64,000 nt of DNA from positions 3,286,001 to 3,350,000 of the forward strand of contig NZ_CP027665.1 in the NCBI RefSeq assembly GCF_003008555.2, read 5' to 3'. The stretch's first letter is position 1. Each line of letters begins with the position of its first letter. The DNA comes from Pukyongiella litopenaei. Lineage in GTDB: Bacteria; Pseudomonadota; Alphaproteobacteria; Rhodobacterales; Rhodobacteraceae. The position numbers and the translations under genes are program-made. The notes beneath the pieces are model-generated. The model did not search any database and was not told the origin of the DNA. It saw only the letters and a program-made list of their open reading frames with translations. Shown piece by piece: positions 48,105 to 56,165 of the stretch.

Positions 48105-48932
48105 TCAGGCCCGGGTCGGGTGGCGGTCGGGCAACTGGATGCCGGCCACCTGTTCCGCGATCGGGTCGGATGACAACGGATGGGTATCGCGGGCCTCGAC
48201 ATAATCTGCGGGCGAGGTCATCGGGTGCCATTCGCCGCCGTGATAGAGGTCCAGCCCCGAAAACTTGGCCTTGTAGCCCATCTTGCGGCTGCCCGGCACC
48301 CAATAGCCGAGATAGACGAAGGGCAGGGCGTTTTCGCGGGCGATGTCGACATGGTCGAGAATCATGTGCGTGCCCATGGATTCCTGCGGCCGGTCCGGGT
48401 CGAAGAAGGAATAGACCATGCTCAGCCCGTCATCGAGCACATCGGTCAGGCTGACCCCGACAAGCGCGCCGGTTTCGCCATCGGTATATTCGATCACCCG
48501 GCTGCGGATCGGGGTTTCCTCGATCATCGCGGCAAATTCGAACATGTCCATGTCGGCCATGCCGCCATCGGCGTGGCGGGCATCCAGATAGCGGCGGAAC
48601 AGGTCGTATTGTTCCTCGGTCGCCCAGGGCGACGTGGCGCGGCGCTGCAGCCCGGCATTGCGCCGCAGGGTGCGTTTCTGGCTTTTGGACGGACTGAACC
48701 GGCTGACATCGATCCGCGCCGACATGCAGGCCGAACATTCGGCGCAGGCGGGCCGGTAGAGCACGTTCTGCGACCGGCGAAACCCCTGTTGGGACAGGGA
48801 ATCGTTCAGCCGGTCGGCATTGTCGCCATGCAGCGCGGTAAACAGCTTCCGCTCCATCCGCCCGTCCAGATAGGGGCAGGGCTGCGGAGCCGTGACATAG
48901 AATTGCGGCGCGATCGGCAGCGTATGGCGCAT
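48105..48932 (-). CDS. bpt: aspartate/glutamate leucyltransferase
   Basis: Leucyl/arginyl-tRNA-protein transferase of the Ate1/Bpt family, adding Leu to N-terminal Asp or Glu of proteins so they are recognised for N-end-rule degradation (ClpS/ClpAP). The 275 residues include the N-terminal cysteine cluster (Cys19 in [27 protein letters not shown] with Cys63, 66, 69) and the catalytic GNAT-like C-domain with YSFFDPD and [15 protein letters not shown]. Distinguishing Bpt from other members rests on the bacterial family pattern. Confidence 0.94.
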   Translation of the reverse strand: MRHTLPIAPQFYVTAPQPCPYLDGRMERKLFTALHGDNADRLNDSLSQQGFRRSQNVLYRPACAECSACMSARIDVSRFSPSKSQKRTLRRNAGLQRRATSPWATEEQYDLFRRYLDARHADGGMADMDMFEFAAMIEETPIRSRVIEYTDGETGALVGVSLTDVLDDGLSMVYSFFDPDRPQESMGTHMILDHVDIARENALPFVYLGYWVPGSRKMGYKAKFSGLDLYHGGEWHPMTSPADYVEARDTHPLSSDPIAEQVAGIQLPDRHPTRA

Positions 48933-49001
48933 GGGTGTTCCATCATGGTTTCACGCGATGATAGCAACGGCTCAACCATGCGCCAAGCCCGTGCGTGCGG
49001 C

Positions 49002-49439
49002 CTAGGTTACCGCGCGCCGGTTGATCGCCACGCTGCCGAGAAACGCGTCGGTCAGCCCCTGGCCGCGCGCGCCGGTCAGCATCATCACGATTGAGATGAC
49101 CTGTAGCACCGGCAGCGCGATGGACAGGCTGTAGCCGGCGGTATGGGCCAGCGCGAGCCCGAGATCGAACCGTTCGCCATAGGCATTGCGGAACTCGATC
49201 CCGGCAAACCGCATCCCCCAGGTCGCCGAACCGCTGGCGATGGTGACGACGCGATAGGCAAAGCCGAGCACCAGGTAGAGAACGGGCCAGAAGAAGGCGC
49301 CGACAAAGGCGGTGAACAGCACCGCGATCAGGCTCAGCGCGACAATGATGATGGTATCGAACACCCAGGCAATCAGGCGTTTCAGCGGCACCGAGGCGTA
49401 GAAATCCGGCTGGAACTCGGGGTCGGGCAGATGCGGCAT
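49002..49439 (-). CDS. RDD-family membrane protein
   Basis: Small protein of 145 residues with two or three hydrophobic helices (about 22-60 split, then 95-125). The family motif appears at LKRLIAWVFDTIII (Arg21, Asp28) and WGMRFAGIEFRN. RDD proteins are widespread and may be small ion or solute transporters, but most are uncharacterised. It lies 69 bases upstream of bpt on the same strand and may share a transcript with it. Confidence 0.88.
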   Translation of the reverse strand: MPHLPDPEFQPDFYASVPLKRLIAWVFDTIIIVALSLIAVLFTAFVGAFFWPVLYLVLGFAYRVVTIASGSATWGMRFAGIEFRNAYGERFDLGLALAHTAGYSLSIALPVLQVISIVMMLTGARGQGLTDAFLGSVAINRRAVT

Positions 49440-49505
49440 CGGGTGGGGTCCGTGACTGAGGGAACGAGGTGACCGGGTGTAACCGGAACATTCGGGAGGG
49501 GCAAA

Positions 49506-49532
49506 CCGGCCCGCCCAAGGGGGGCGGGCCGG
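49506..49532 (-). terminator. terminator hairpin after the DUF2852 gene
   Basis: Eleven-base-pair perfect stem CCGGCCCGCCC (49506-49516) with GGGCGGGCCGG (49522-49532), five-base loop. In the DUF2852 direction it is followed by TTT (49505-49503), so it is a likely intrinsic terminator before the RDD gene. Confidence 0.6.
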
Positions 49533-49555
49533 TCAGGGTCAGGTGGTGGCGGGGA

Positions 49556-49588
49556 TCAGGCCAGGTTCAGGCCAGGATCAGGCCGGGT
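49556..49588. repeat. three 11-bp tandem repeats over the DUF2852 stop codon
   Basis: TCAGGCCAGGT, TCAGGCCAGGA and TCAGGCCGGGT follow each other at 49556, 49567 and 49578. Read on the minus strand each unit holds a TGA; the 11-base period puts them in three different frames, the first being the real stop of the DUF2852 gene. Confidence 0.75.
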
Positions 49589-50015
49589 CGTGATCTTCGC
49601 TGTCGGTCTCGTCGCGGGCGACGCGGGCGCGCTCTTCCATGAACTGATCGAACTCGGCCTTGTCCTTGGCTTCGCGCAGCCGTTCGAGGAAGGCCTCGAA
49701 GTTGCGCTGTTCCTCTTCCAGCCGGCGCAGCGTGTCCGCCTTGTAGGCATCAAAGGCGCTGTTGCCGGTTGGCCGCGATGCGGCATAGGCGTGGCGCGCG
49801 TGGCGGGAGGCGCGGCGGCAGGATTTTCCGAACATGCGTTTGCTCCAGATCATGTAGGCGAGAAGAGCCAGTCCCACGGGCCAGAAGAAGATGAAGCCCA
49901 GCACCATGGCTGCGATCCATGCGCCTTTGCCCTTGCTGTCGAGCCAGGCCTCGGCGCGGGCGAACCAGCCACCGGGCTGGGTCGTGGCGGGGACAGTGTC
50001 GGTGAAGGTGGTCAT
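49578..50015 (-). CDS. DUF2852 domain membrane protein
   Basis: Small protein of 145 residues with one long hydrophobic helix (about 33-56, WIAAMVLGFIFFWPVGLALLAYM) after a short polar N-terminus, then a charged helical, coiled-coil-like C-terminal half (LRRLEEEQRNFEAFLERLREAKDKAEFD region) ending in an acidic tail. This is the DUF2852 pattern of alphaproteobacteria; function unknown. Its upstream region contains two copies of a 19-bp palindrome, indicating specific regulation, and a GGAGAAC ribosome site precedes the ATG. Confidence 0.85.
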   Translation of the reverse strand: MTTFTDTVPATTQPGGWFARAEAWLDSKGKGAWIAAMVLGFIFFWPVGLALLAYMIWSKRMFGKSCRRASRHARHAYAASRPTGNSAFDAYKADTLRRLEEEQRNFEAFLERLREAKDKAEFDQFMEERARVARDETDSEDHDPA

Positions 50016-50054
50016 CGTGCAGGTTCTCCAGATCGTGTTATGTGGCGGTCGTCG

Positions 50055-50073
50055 ATGTGAATGTCGTTCACAT
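50055..50073. promoter_or_regulatory. operator-like palindrome, proximal copy, upstream of DUF2852
   Basis: ATGTGAA-TGTCG-TTCACAT: a perfect 7+5+7 inverted repeat 40-58 bases before the DUF2852 ATG. A second copy lies 59 bases further up. The form resembles sites of dimeric one-component regulators (TetR, GntR or CRP-like, but the spacer does not match the CRP consensus). Confidence 0.7.
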
Positions 50074-50113
50074 TGAACAAGATCGGCACCATCCGGGGAT
50101 TTTGCAAGAGGAG

Positions 50114-50132
50114 ATGTGAACTATTTTTACAT
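50114..50132. promoter_or_regulatory. operator-like palindrome, distal copy, upstream of DUF2852
   Basis: ATGTGAA-CTATT-TTTACAT, the same 19-bp element as at 50055 with one mismatch in the right arm. It overlaps the last codons of the ybaK-like gene and is AT-rich. Confidence 0.65.
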
Positions 50133-50609
50133 TATCTTCGATTGCGAAGTGAAATCATAAGGTTGTGCGCCAGAAATGCGCAACAGAACATCCGGTTCGG
50201 TGGAAAAGACATGGTGCGGGGTGCCGGCGGCGGCCCACACGGTCGGGAAATCGGCAAGCCGCGGGTCGAAATAGGCGCGGATCGGGTTGGTGTGTCCCAC
50301 CGGCGCGACCCCGCCGATGGCAAATCCGGTCTGGGCCCGGATCAGCGCCGCGTCGGCCTTGCCCAGCGGTTCGCCCGCGGCGATGGCGGCGCGGTCCGGG
50401 TCGACGCGGTTGCCGCCCGCGGTGAGGAACAGGATCGCCTCGCCGCTGGTTTCACCGCGAAAGATGATCGATTTGGCGATCTGGTCCACCGCGCAGCCAA
50501 CGGCCTCGGCCGCCTCGGCCGCCGTGCGCGACAGCGGCGTTTCGCGGATCTCGGCGTCGACGCCCGCGGCATCCAGCGCCGCGCGGACGCGCCTGAGGCT
50601 CTTGCTCAT
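50127..50609 (-). CDS. YbaK/EbsC-family aminoacyl-tRNA deacylase
   Basis: Trans-editing domain protein of 160 residues that likely hydrolyses misacylated tRNA (Cys-tRNA(Pro) or Ala-tRNA(Pro) in known members). The conserved Lys46 in IAKSIIFRG and the GGVAPVGH loop (99-106) are present, with LTAGGNRVD between. Length is normal for a stand-alone editing domain. It is the first gene before the DUF2852 gene on the minus strand, but the long gap with palindromes suggests separate regulation of the latter. Confidence 0.9.
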   Translation of the reverse strand: MSKSLRRVRAALDAAGVDAEIRETPLSRTAAEAAEAVGCAVDQIAKSIIFRGETSGEAILFLTAGGNRVDPDRAAIAAGEPLGKADAALIRAQTGFAIGGVAPVGHTNPIRAYFDPRLADFPTVWAAAGTPHHVFSTEPDVLLRISGAQPYDFTSQSKIM

Positions 50610-50641
50610 CGGTCTTCTCCTGTCTTGACGGGGCGCCCGGC

Positions 50642-51055
50642 ATGGCCAGACTGCGGGTCATGCAGGAATGGACCGAAACCGACCCGCCCGCAATCGCCGA
50701 TATCGTGGCGCTGGAACGCGCGGTGTGGGAGGCGATGCTGACGGGCGACCCGCAGGCCGATGGCCGGATGCTCAGCTGCGATTTCCTCGGCGTCTATCCA
50801 TCGGGCTATGCCGGTCGCGACGACCACATGGCCGCGCTGGATGACGGGCCGGTCATCACCGGCTATCGGCTCGACGAGGAACGGCTGCTGCCCGCGGGGC
50901 AGGGGCATGTGCTGCTGGTCTATCGCGCGTATTTCAGCGAACCGGGGCGGGACGGGGAAAAGGCGATGTATGTCGCCTCGCTCTGGCGCCGCGATGGCGA
51001 GGGCTGGATCAATTCCTTTTCCATGGACACCCCGCTGGGCGCCGGGGATCATTGA
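50642..51055 (+). CDS. NTF2-like / DUF4440 family protein
   Basis: Protein of 137 residues with an NTF2-like fold pattern: an N-terminal helix (IADIVALERAVWEAML) followed by strands (GYRLDEERLLPAG, VLLVYRAYFSEPG, AMYVASLWRRDGEGWI). Stand-alone domains of this type (DUF4440/SnoaL-like) range from isomerases to unknowns; no catalytic residues can be named. Two starts are possible, ATG at 50642 or at 50660; neither has a strong ribosome site. Its stop overlaps the neighbourhood of glnE, whose ATG follows 33 bases later. Confidence 0.75.
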   Translation: MARLRVMQEWTETDPPAIADIVALERAVWEAMLTGDPQADGRMLSCDFLGVYPSGYAGRDDHMAALDDGPVITGYRLDEERLLPAGQGHVLLVYRAYFSEPGRDGEKAMYVASLWRRDGEGWINSFSMDTPLGAGDH

Positions 51056-51087
51056 CCCCGCGCAGCCGCTCTGCGCATCCTCCGCCC

Positions 51088-53940
51088 ATGTCTGATATGC
51101 CTGCCCCCGAACCGCCTGCCTCCTTGCCGTCCGCCACCGGCCCGCTGGCCAGCGCCCTGACCCGGCTGCCGCGCCCGTTCGACGCCGAACTGGGCGACGA
51201 GACCCGGGCAGCGGTGCCCGCGCTGTCGGGCGATCTGGCCGAACTGGTGGCCGGGGCCGGCGGGTCGAGCCCCTATCTCAAGACGCTGATCGAGACCGAG
51301 GCCAGCTGGCTGCCGGCGGCGCTCGACGATCCCGACGGGGCGGTGACCGATGTGTTGCACGATGCGCGGGCGCTGACGCCGGGCGATCTGAAGGCCGGTC
51401 TGCGGCAGGGCAAGAGGCGGATCGCGCTGCTGACCGCGCTGGCCGATCTCGGCGGCGCATGGCCGCTGGAACGGGTGACCGCGACGCTGACCGATTTCGC
51501 GGCGCTGGCCTGCGATCAGGCGCTGAAATCCGAGATCGCGGCGCTGATCCGGCGTGGCAAGCTGCCGGGGCAGGGCCCCGACGATGTCGAAGCGGCGGCG
51601 GGGCTGGTGGTCATGGCCATGGGCAAGATGGGCGCGCATGAGCTGAACTATTCCTCGGATATCGACCTGATCTGCCTGTTCGATGAAACCCGCTATGATC
51701 CCGATGCCTATATGGAGGCCCGGCAGGGGCTGGTCCGCGCCACCCGCAACATGTGCGCGATCCTGTCTGACAAGACCGCCGACGGCTATGTGTTCCGCAC
51801 CGACCTGCGCCTGCGGCCCGATCCCGCCGTCACGCCGGTCTGCATCGCGATGGAGGCCGCCGAACGGTATTACGAAAGCCTGGGCCGCGCCTGGGAACGG
51901 GCCGCGTTCATCAAGGCCCGGCCCTGTGCGGGCGACCTCGCGGCGGGCGCCGGTTTTCTCGACACGCTGCGGCCGTTCGTCTGGCGCAAGCATCTGGATT
52001 TCGCCGCGATCCAGGACGCCCATGACATGCGCCTGCGCATTCGCGAGAACAAGGGGACCGGTGGGCGGCTGGTGCTGCGCGGCCATGACATGAAACTGGG
52101 CCGGGGCGGTATTCGCGAGATCGAGTTCTTTACCCAGACCCGCCAGTTGATCGCGGGCGGGCGCGACCGGTCGCTGCGGCTGCGCGGCACCGTCGACGGG
52201 TTGGCGGCGCTGGCCGAGGCGGGTTGGATCCCGCGGGACGTGGCCGCCCGGCTGTCGGATCACTACCGCGCCCATCGCGAGGTCGAACACCGCATCCAGA
52301 TGGTGCATGACGCCCAGACCCACAAGATCCCCGCCACCGATGACGGCTTTGCCCGGATCGCCTGCCTGATGGACCGGGATCCCGATACGCTCGCCCGTGA
52401 CCTGACCGCGCGACTGACCGAGGTGCACGACCTCACCGAAGGCTTCTTTGCCCCCGACAAGGGCGCGGCGGCCCCCGCCGACCAGCCCCGGCACGACGCG
52501 GCGTTCGATACCGATGTCCTGGCCCGCTGGCCGACCTATCCGGCGCTGAGGTCGCAGCGCGCGGCGCGGATTTTCGAGGAACTGAAGCCCGAGTTGCTGG
52601 GGCGGCTGGCGCAGACCCCGAAACCGGCGGAGGCGCTGTTGGCGCTGGACGGGTTCCTCGCCGGCCTGCCCGCCGGGGTGCAGTTCTTTTCGCTGCTCAA
52701 GGCCCGGCCGACGCTGATCGACCTGCTGGTCGATATCACTGGCACCTCGCCGGCGCTGGCAGCCTACCTGTCGCGCAATTCGGGGGTTTTCGACGCGGTG
52801 ATCGGCGGCGATTTCTTTGCCCCCTGGCCGGGCGAAGCGGCGCTGCGGGCATCGCTGTCGGCGCGGCTCGATGCCGAGGACGACTACGAACACCAGCTCG
52901 ACGCGGCGCGGGGCTGGGCGAAGGAATGGCATTTCCGGGTCGGGGTGCATCACCTGCGGGGGCTGATCGACGCGCAGGACGCCGGCACGCAGTTCTCGGA
53001 CCTCGCCGCCGCCACGATCGCCGCGCTGATGCCCCGCGTCGTGGCCGAGTTCGCCCGCCGTCACGGCCAGCCGCCGGGCCGGGGCGCGGCCGTGCTCGGG
53101 ATGGGCTCGCTCGGGGCGGGGCAGCTCAACGCGAGATCGGATCTCGACCTGATCGTGATCTACGATGCCGGCGGGGTGGAGGCGTCCGACGGGCCGCGCC
53201 CGCTGGCCGCGCGCACCTATTACGCGCGGCTGACCCAGGCGCTGATCACGGCGCTGACCGCGCCGATGGCCGAGGGCAGGCTCTACGAGGTCGACATGCG
53301 GCTGCGGCCCTCGGGAACGCAGGGGCCGGTGGCCACCAGCTGGGACAGTTTCCGCCGCTACCAGAAGGAAGAGGCCTGGGTCTGGGAACACCTGGCATTG
53401 ACGCGCGCCCGCGTGGTCGCCGCTGCGCCCGGTTTTGCCGACGATATCGAGGCGTTCCGTCGCGAGGTTCTGTCCGGTCCGTTCGACCGGGCCGGGGTGC
53501 TGCGCGAGACGGCCGGGATGCGGGCGCGGATCGCGGCGGCCAAGTCGCCGGGCGGCGTGTTCGATGTCAAGACCGGGGCCGGGCGGATGCAGGATATCGA
53601 ACTGGCCGCCCAGGCCGGAGCGTTGCTGCGGGGCAATGCCGCGCGCGACGTGGCCGGCGGGCTGGCCGGTGCGGCGGCGGTCGGCTGGCTGTCGGAGGCC
53701 GAGGCCGGGGCGCTGGACGCAGCGCATGCGCTCTTTTGGTCGGTGCAGGCCGCGGCGCGGCTGCTGACCGACCAGACCGTCGACCCGGACGAGATCGGGC
53801 AGGCGGGAACCGCGTTCCTGTGCCGCAGCGCCGGGGCCGGGACGATCGAGGCATTGCGCGGGATGCTGGAACAGGCCTATGGACGGGCCGACGACATCAT
53901 CAGCGCGGCACTGGAGCGGGAGACACGGGATGAAGGGTGA
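51088..53940 (+). CDS. glnE: bifunctional glutamine-synthetase adenylyltransferase/adenylyl-removing enzyme
   Basis: Controls glutamine synthetase by adding or removing AMP in response to PII and glutamine. The ATG at 51088 gives 950 residues; an in-frame TTG at 51052 would add 12. Two nucleotidyltransferase modules are visible: the deadenylylating N-half with GKMGAHELNYSSDIDL (Asp191, Asp193) and the adenylylating C-half with GSLGAGQLNARSDLDL (Asp685, Asp687). Length and order are those of GlnE. The 3' end overlaps a small conserved gene by 11 bases. Confidence 0.95.
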   Translation: MSDMPAPEPPASLPSATGPLASALTRLPRPFDAELGDETRAAVPALSGDLAELVAGAGGSSPYLKTLIETEASWLPAALDDPDGAVTDVLHDARALTPGDLKAGLRQGKRRIALLTALADLGGAWPLERVTATLTDFAALACDQALKSEIAALIRRGKLPGQGPDDVEAAAGLVVMAMGKMGAHELNYSSDIDLICLFDETRYDPDAYMEARQGLVRATRNMCAILSDKTADGYVFRTDLRLRPDPAVTPVCIAMEAAERYYESLGRAWERAAFIKARPCAGDLAAGAGFLDTLRPFVWRKHLDFAAIQDAHDMRLRIRENKGTGGRLVLRGHDMKLGRGGIREIEFFTQTRQLIAGGRDRSLRLRGTVDGLAALAEAGWIPRDVAARLSDHYRAHREVEHRIQMVHDAQTHKIPATDDGFARIACLMDRDPDTLARDLTARLTEVHDLTEGFFAPDKGAAAPADQPRHDAAFDTDVLARWPTYPALRSQRAARIFEELKPELLGRLAQTPKPAEALLALDGFLAGLPAGVQFFSLLKARPTLIDLLVDITGTSPALAAYLSRNSGVFDAVIGGDFFAPWPGEAALRASLSARLDAEDDYEHQLDAARGWAKEWHFRVGVHHLRGLIDAQDAGTQFSDLAAATIAALMPRVVAEFARRHGQPPGRGAAVLGMGSLGAGQLNARSDLDLIVIYDAGGVEASDGPRPLAARTYYARLTQALITALTAPMAEGRLYEVDMRLRPSGTQGPVATSWDSFRRYQKEEAWVWEHLALTRARVVAAAPGFADDIEAFRREVLSGPFDRAGVLRETAGMRARIAAAKSPGGVFDVKTGAGRMQDIELAAQAGALLRGNAARDVAGGLAGAAAVGWLSEAEAGALDAAHALFWSVQAAARLLTDQTVDPDEIGQAGTAFLCRSAGAGTIEALRGMLEQAYGRADDIISAALERETRDEG

Positions 53941-54202
53941 TCCGCAGACCGATCCCAAGGGTCTGATCCTCGAAGCGTTCCGAATCGACGGGATCACCCC
54001 CGCCGAATGCCGGTCGATATTTCTCGACTGGGCGCTGAGCCTGCCCGACGGGCAGGAACCGGGACCGGCGATCCGGGCGTTGCTGCAAAGCCATGCCGAC
54101 AAACCCGGCGACCATCCCATGGTCGATGTCCTGCGGCAGGGGCTGACCGGCATGTCGATGCCGCGCCGCCGGGGCGGATGGCGGTCGCGCCCGCGCAACT
54201 GA
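53930..54202 (+). CDS. small conserved hypothetical protein coupled to glnE
   Basis: Ninety-residue cytosolic protein that I do not recognise as a named family. The ATG at 53930 lies inside the glnE 3' end with an 11-base overlap, and GGGAG lies upstream within glnE, so it is probably translated by coupling. It has an amphipathic helical central part (ECRSIFLDWALSLP, AIRALLQSHADK) and an Arg-rich C-terminal tail (MPRRRGGWRSRPRN). Co-translation with glnE hints at a nitrogen-regulation link, but nothing in the sequence proves it. Confidence 0.65.
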   Translation: MKGDPQTDPKGLILEAFRIDGITPAECRSIFLDWALSLPDGQEPGPAIRALLQSHADKPGDHPMVDVLRQGLTGMSMPRRRGGWRSRPRN

Positions 54203-54224
54203 CGCGGCGCCCCCGGTTTTTCGA

Positions 54225-54268
54225 GTTTGATTTCAAACCGCCTAAAATTCGCCTCAATTGTCGGCGAA
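54225..54268. promoter_or_regulatory. two short palindromes in the AT-rich gap before the RlmI-like gene
   Basis: GTTTGA-TT-TCAAAC (54225-54238) and TTCGCC-N9-GGCGAA (54248-54268) lie side by side in a region clearly richer in A and T than its surroundings. They are candidates for regulator or RNA-structure sites; the first is a perfect 6+2+6 inverted repeat. Confidence 0.4.
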
Positions 54269-54277
54269 ATACACCGC

Positions 54278-54373
54278 GTCGGCATTCGGACCGTATCCAT
54301 TGGTATCAAGTGATCGGGTATGATGTTCGTGTTTTGTGACAAGTGTATTTCTGTTCCGGTCCGAATGTCCGAC
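54278..54373. repeat. 16-bp inverted repeat around a 63-base loop
   Basis: GTCGG-CATTCGGACCG (54278-54293) pairs with CGGTCCGAATG-T-CCGAC (54357-54373): 11 perfect base pairs, a single-base bulge, then 5 more. The loop is 63 bases. It ends 47 bases before the methyltransferase ATG, so it could be a structured leader or a relic of a small repeat element. Confidence 0.65.
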
Positions 54374-54420
54374 ATCTTCTGCCCCTTTCCCATGCGGACG
54401 CGACCGGCTATGCCGCCCGG

Positions 54421-55623
54421 ATGAACGATCCGCTCCCTGACCGCCCCCGTGTCCGCCTGAAACCCAAGGCAAATGCCCGCGCCCTGCGCCACGGGGCGCC
54501 ATGGGCCTATGCCGGCGATCTGGTCACCGACCGGCGAACCAGGGCGTTGTCGCCGGGGACGCTGGCGGTGCTGCAGGATGCCGCGCAGACCGACCTGGGG
54601 CTGGCGGCGATCAACCCCGGGTCCAGGATCATGGCCCGTATCATCGACCGCGACAGCGCCGCCGTGGTGGACCAAGACTGGTTCGCCGCGCGTCTCACCC
54701 GCGCGCTGGCACTGCGGGAACGGCTGTTTGACGCGCCATTCTACCGTTTGATTCATGCCGAGGCGGACGGGCTGCCGGGCGTGGTGATCGACCGTTTTGA
54801 CGCGGTGGCGGTGATCCAGCCCAACGCCGCCTGGGCCGAGCTGCATCTGGACCTGCTGGCGGATGCGCTGGCCCGCGTGACCGGCGTGACGACCATTCTC
54901 AAGAATGCCGGCGGACGTGCCCGCGCGCTGGAGGGGCTGGACGATGTATCGGCGGTGCTGCGGGGAGCGGCCCCCGACGCGCCGGTTCCGGTGCCGATGA
55001 ACGGGGCCACCTACATGGCCGACCTGACCGGCGGGCAGAAAACCGGGCTGTTCTACGATCAGCGCCCCAACCATGCCTTTGCCGCGCGGCTGGCGCGGGA
55101 TGCGCGGGTGCTGGACGTGTTTTCCCATGTGGGCGGCTTTGCGCTGGCCGCGCTCGCCAATGGTGCGCAATCGGCGCTGGCGGTGGATGGCTCGGCCGCG
55201 GCCTTGGCGCTGGCCGAGGCAGGGGCCGACGCGGGGGACGTCGCGACCCGGTTCACCACCCGGCAGGGCGATGCGTTCGACGTGCTGGCAGCACTGGGGG
55301 CCGAAGGGGCCGCGTTCGATCTGGTGATCTGTGACCCGCCCGCCTTTGCGCCCGGCAAACAGGCGCTGACGGCCGGGTTGCGCGCCTATGAACGGGTGGC
55401 CCGGCTGGCCGCGCCGCTGGTCGCGCCGGGGGGCTACCTGGGCCTGTGTTCCTGTTCCCACGCGGCCGATCTGCCCCGGTTCCACGGCGCCTGCGCGCGC
55501 GGGATCGGGCGCGCGGGGCGCTCGGCGCAGCTGATCCATACCGGGTTTGCCGGGCCGGACCATCCGCAACTGCCGCATCTGGCCGAAAGCGGCTATCTCA
55601 AGGCGCTGTTCTTCCGGCTATGA
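54421..55623 (+). CDS. class I SAM-dependent rRNA methyltransferase, RlmI/YwbD-like
   Basis: Protein of 400 residues with an N-terminal PUA-like domain (about 10-80) and a C-terminal Rossmann methyltransferase. The ATG at 54421 is preferred to one 26 codons earlier in the inverted repeat. Motifs: GGQKTGLFYDQRPN (204-217), SAM motif I VLDVFSHVGGFALAAL (230-245), DPPAFAPGK (305-313), and CSCSHAAD (343-350). This is the arrangement of RlmI, which methylates C5 of a 23S rRNA cytosine; the precise target here is not proven. Its stop overlaps the PIN gene (ATGA). Confidence 0.9.
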   Translation: MNDPLPDRPRVRLKPKANARALRHGAPWAYAGDLVTDRRTRALSPGTLAVLQDAAQTDLGLAAINPGSRIMARIIDRDSAAVVDQDWFAARLTRALALRERLFDAPFYRLIHAEADGLPGVVIDRFDAVAVIQPNAAWAELHLDLLADALARVTGVTTILKNAGGRARALEGLDDVSAVLRGAAPDAPVPVPMNGATYMADLTGGQKTGLFYDQRPNHAFAARLARDARVLDVFSHVGGFALAALANGAQSALAVDGSAAALALAEAGADAGDVATRFTTRQGDAFDVLAALGAEGAAFDLVICDPPAFAPGKQALTAGLRAYERVARLAAPLVAPGGYLGLCSCSHAADLPRFHGACARGIGRAGRSAQLIHTGFAGPDHPQLPHLAESGYLKALFFRL

Positions 55624-56162
55624 AGGCGGTGCTGGACACCTGCGTGCTCTATCCCACGGTGATGCGCGAGATGCTGCTGGGGGCGGCCGAACGGGGCCAT
55701 TTCACGCCGCTCTGGTCGGCGCGGATCCTGGGCGAATGGGCGCGGGCGGCGGAAAAGCTGGGGCCTGATGGAGCGGCGCAGGCACAGGCCGAAATCGCGC
55801 TGCTGCGCGCGCGCTGGCCCGGCGCCGAACACCCCCCCGCACCGGGGATCGAGGCGCGGCTCTGGCTGCCGGACGCGGCGGATGTGCATGTGCTCGCGGT
55901 GGCGGTGGCGGCATCGGCGGACATGATCGTGACGCTGAACCGCAAGGATTTCCCGCGCCATGTCCTTGCCGAGGAAGGGCTGGAACGGACCGGGCCCGAC
56001 GGGTTGCTGTTCGGGTTCTGGACCGCCGATGCCGAAGGGATGCGCGGCGTGGGCGAGGCGGTGCTCGCCGAGGCGAACCGGCTGTCGGGTCAGGTCTGGA
56101 CCATGCGTGCGCTGCTGAAGAAGGCGCGTCTGCCGAGGCTCGCCAAGGCGCTGGCGGACTGA
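55620..56162 (+). CDS. PIN-domain protein, translationally coupled
   Basis: Protein of 180 residues starting MKAVLDTCVLYPT, a PIN ribonuclease fold. Acidic residues expected to bind the metal are Asp6, Glu39 (ILGEWAR), Asp88 (DAADVHVLAVA) and Asp101 or Asp110. PIN proteins often act as toxins of toxin-antitoxin pairs, but no antitoxin gene precedes it: the frame directly overlaps the methyltransferase stop by four bases. It is longer than typical VapC (about 130) with a C-terminal helical extension. It may be an RNA-processing factor rather than a toxin. Confidence 0.82.
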   Translation: MKAVLDTCVLYPTVMREMLLGAAERGHFTPLWSARILGEWARAAEKLGPDGAAQAQAEIALLRARWPGAEHPPAPGIEARLWLPDAADVHVLAVAVAASADMIVTLNRKDFPRHVLAEEGLERTGPDGLLFGFWTADAEGMRGVGEAVLAEANRLSGQVWTMRALLKKARLPRLAKALAD

Positions 56163-56165
56163 GCC

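Noticed and set aside
45676-48303. 875-codon minus-strand frame
   Set aside because: Antisense to the TRAP large permease and runs through the terminator; low-complexity Gln/His/Arg content.
51049-55578. 1509-codon open frame on the minus strand
   Set aside because: It is antisense to glnE, the small coupled gene and the RlmI-like gene, all of which have clear family motifs. The translated sequence is Arg/Gln/His/Pro-rich without domains, typical of GC-rich antisense frames.
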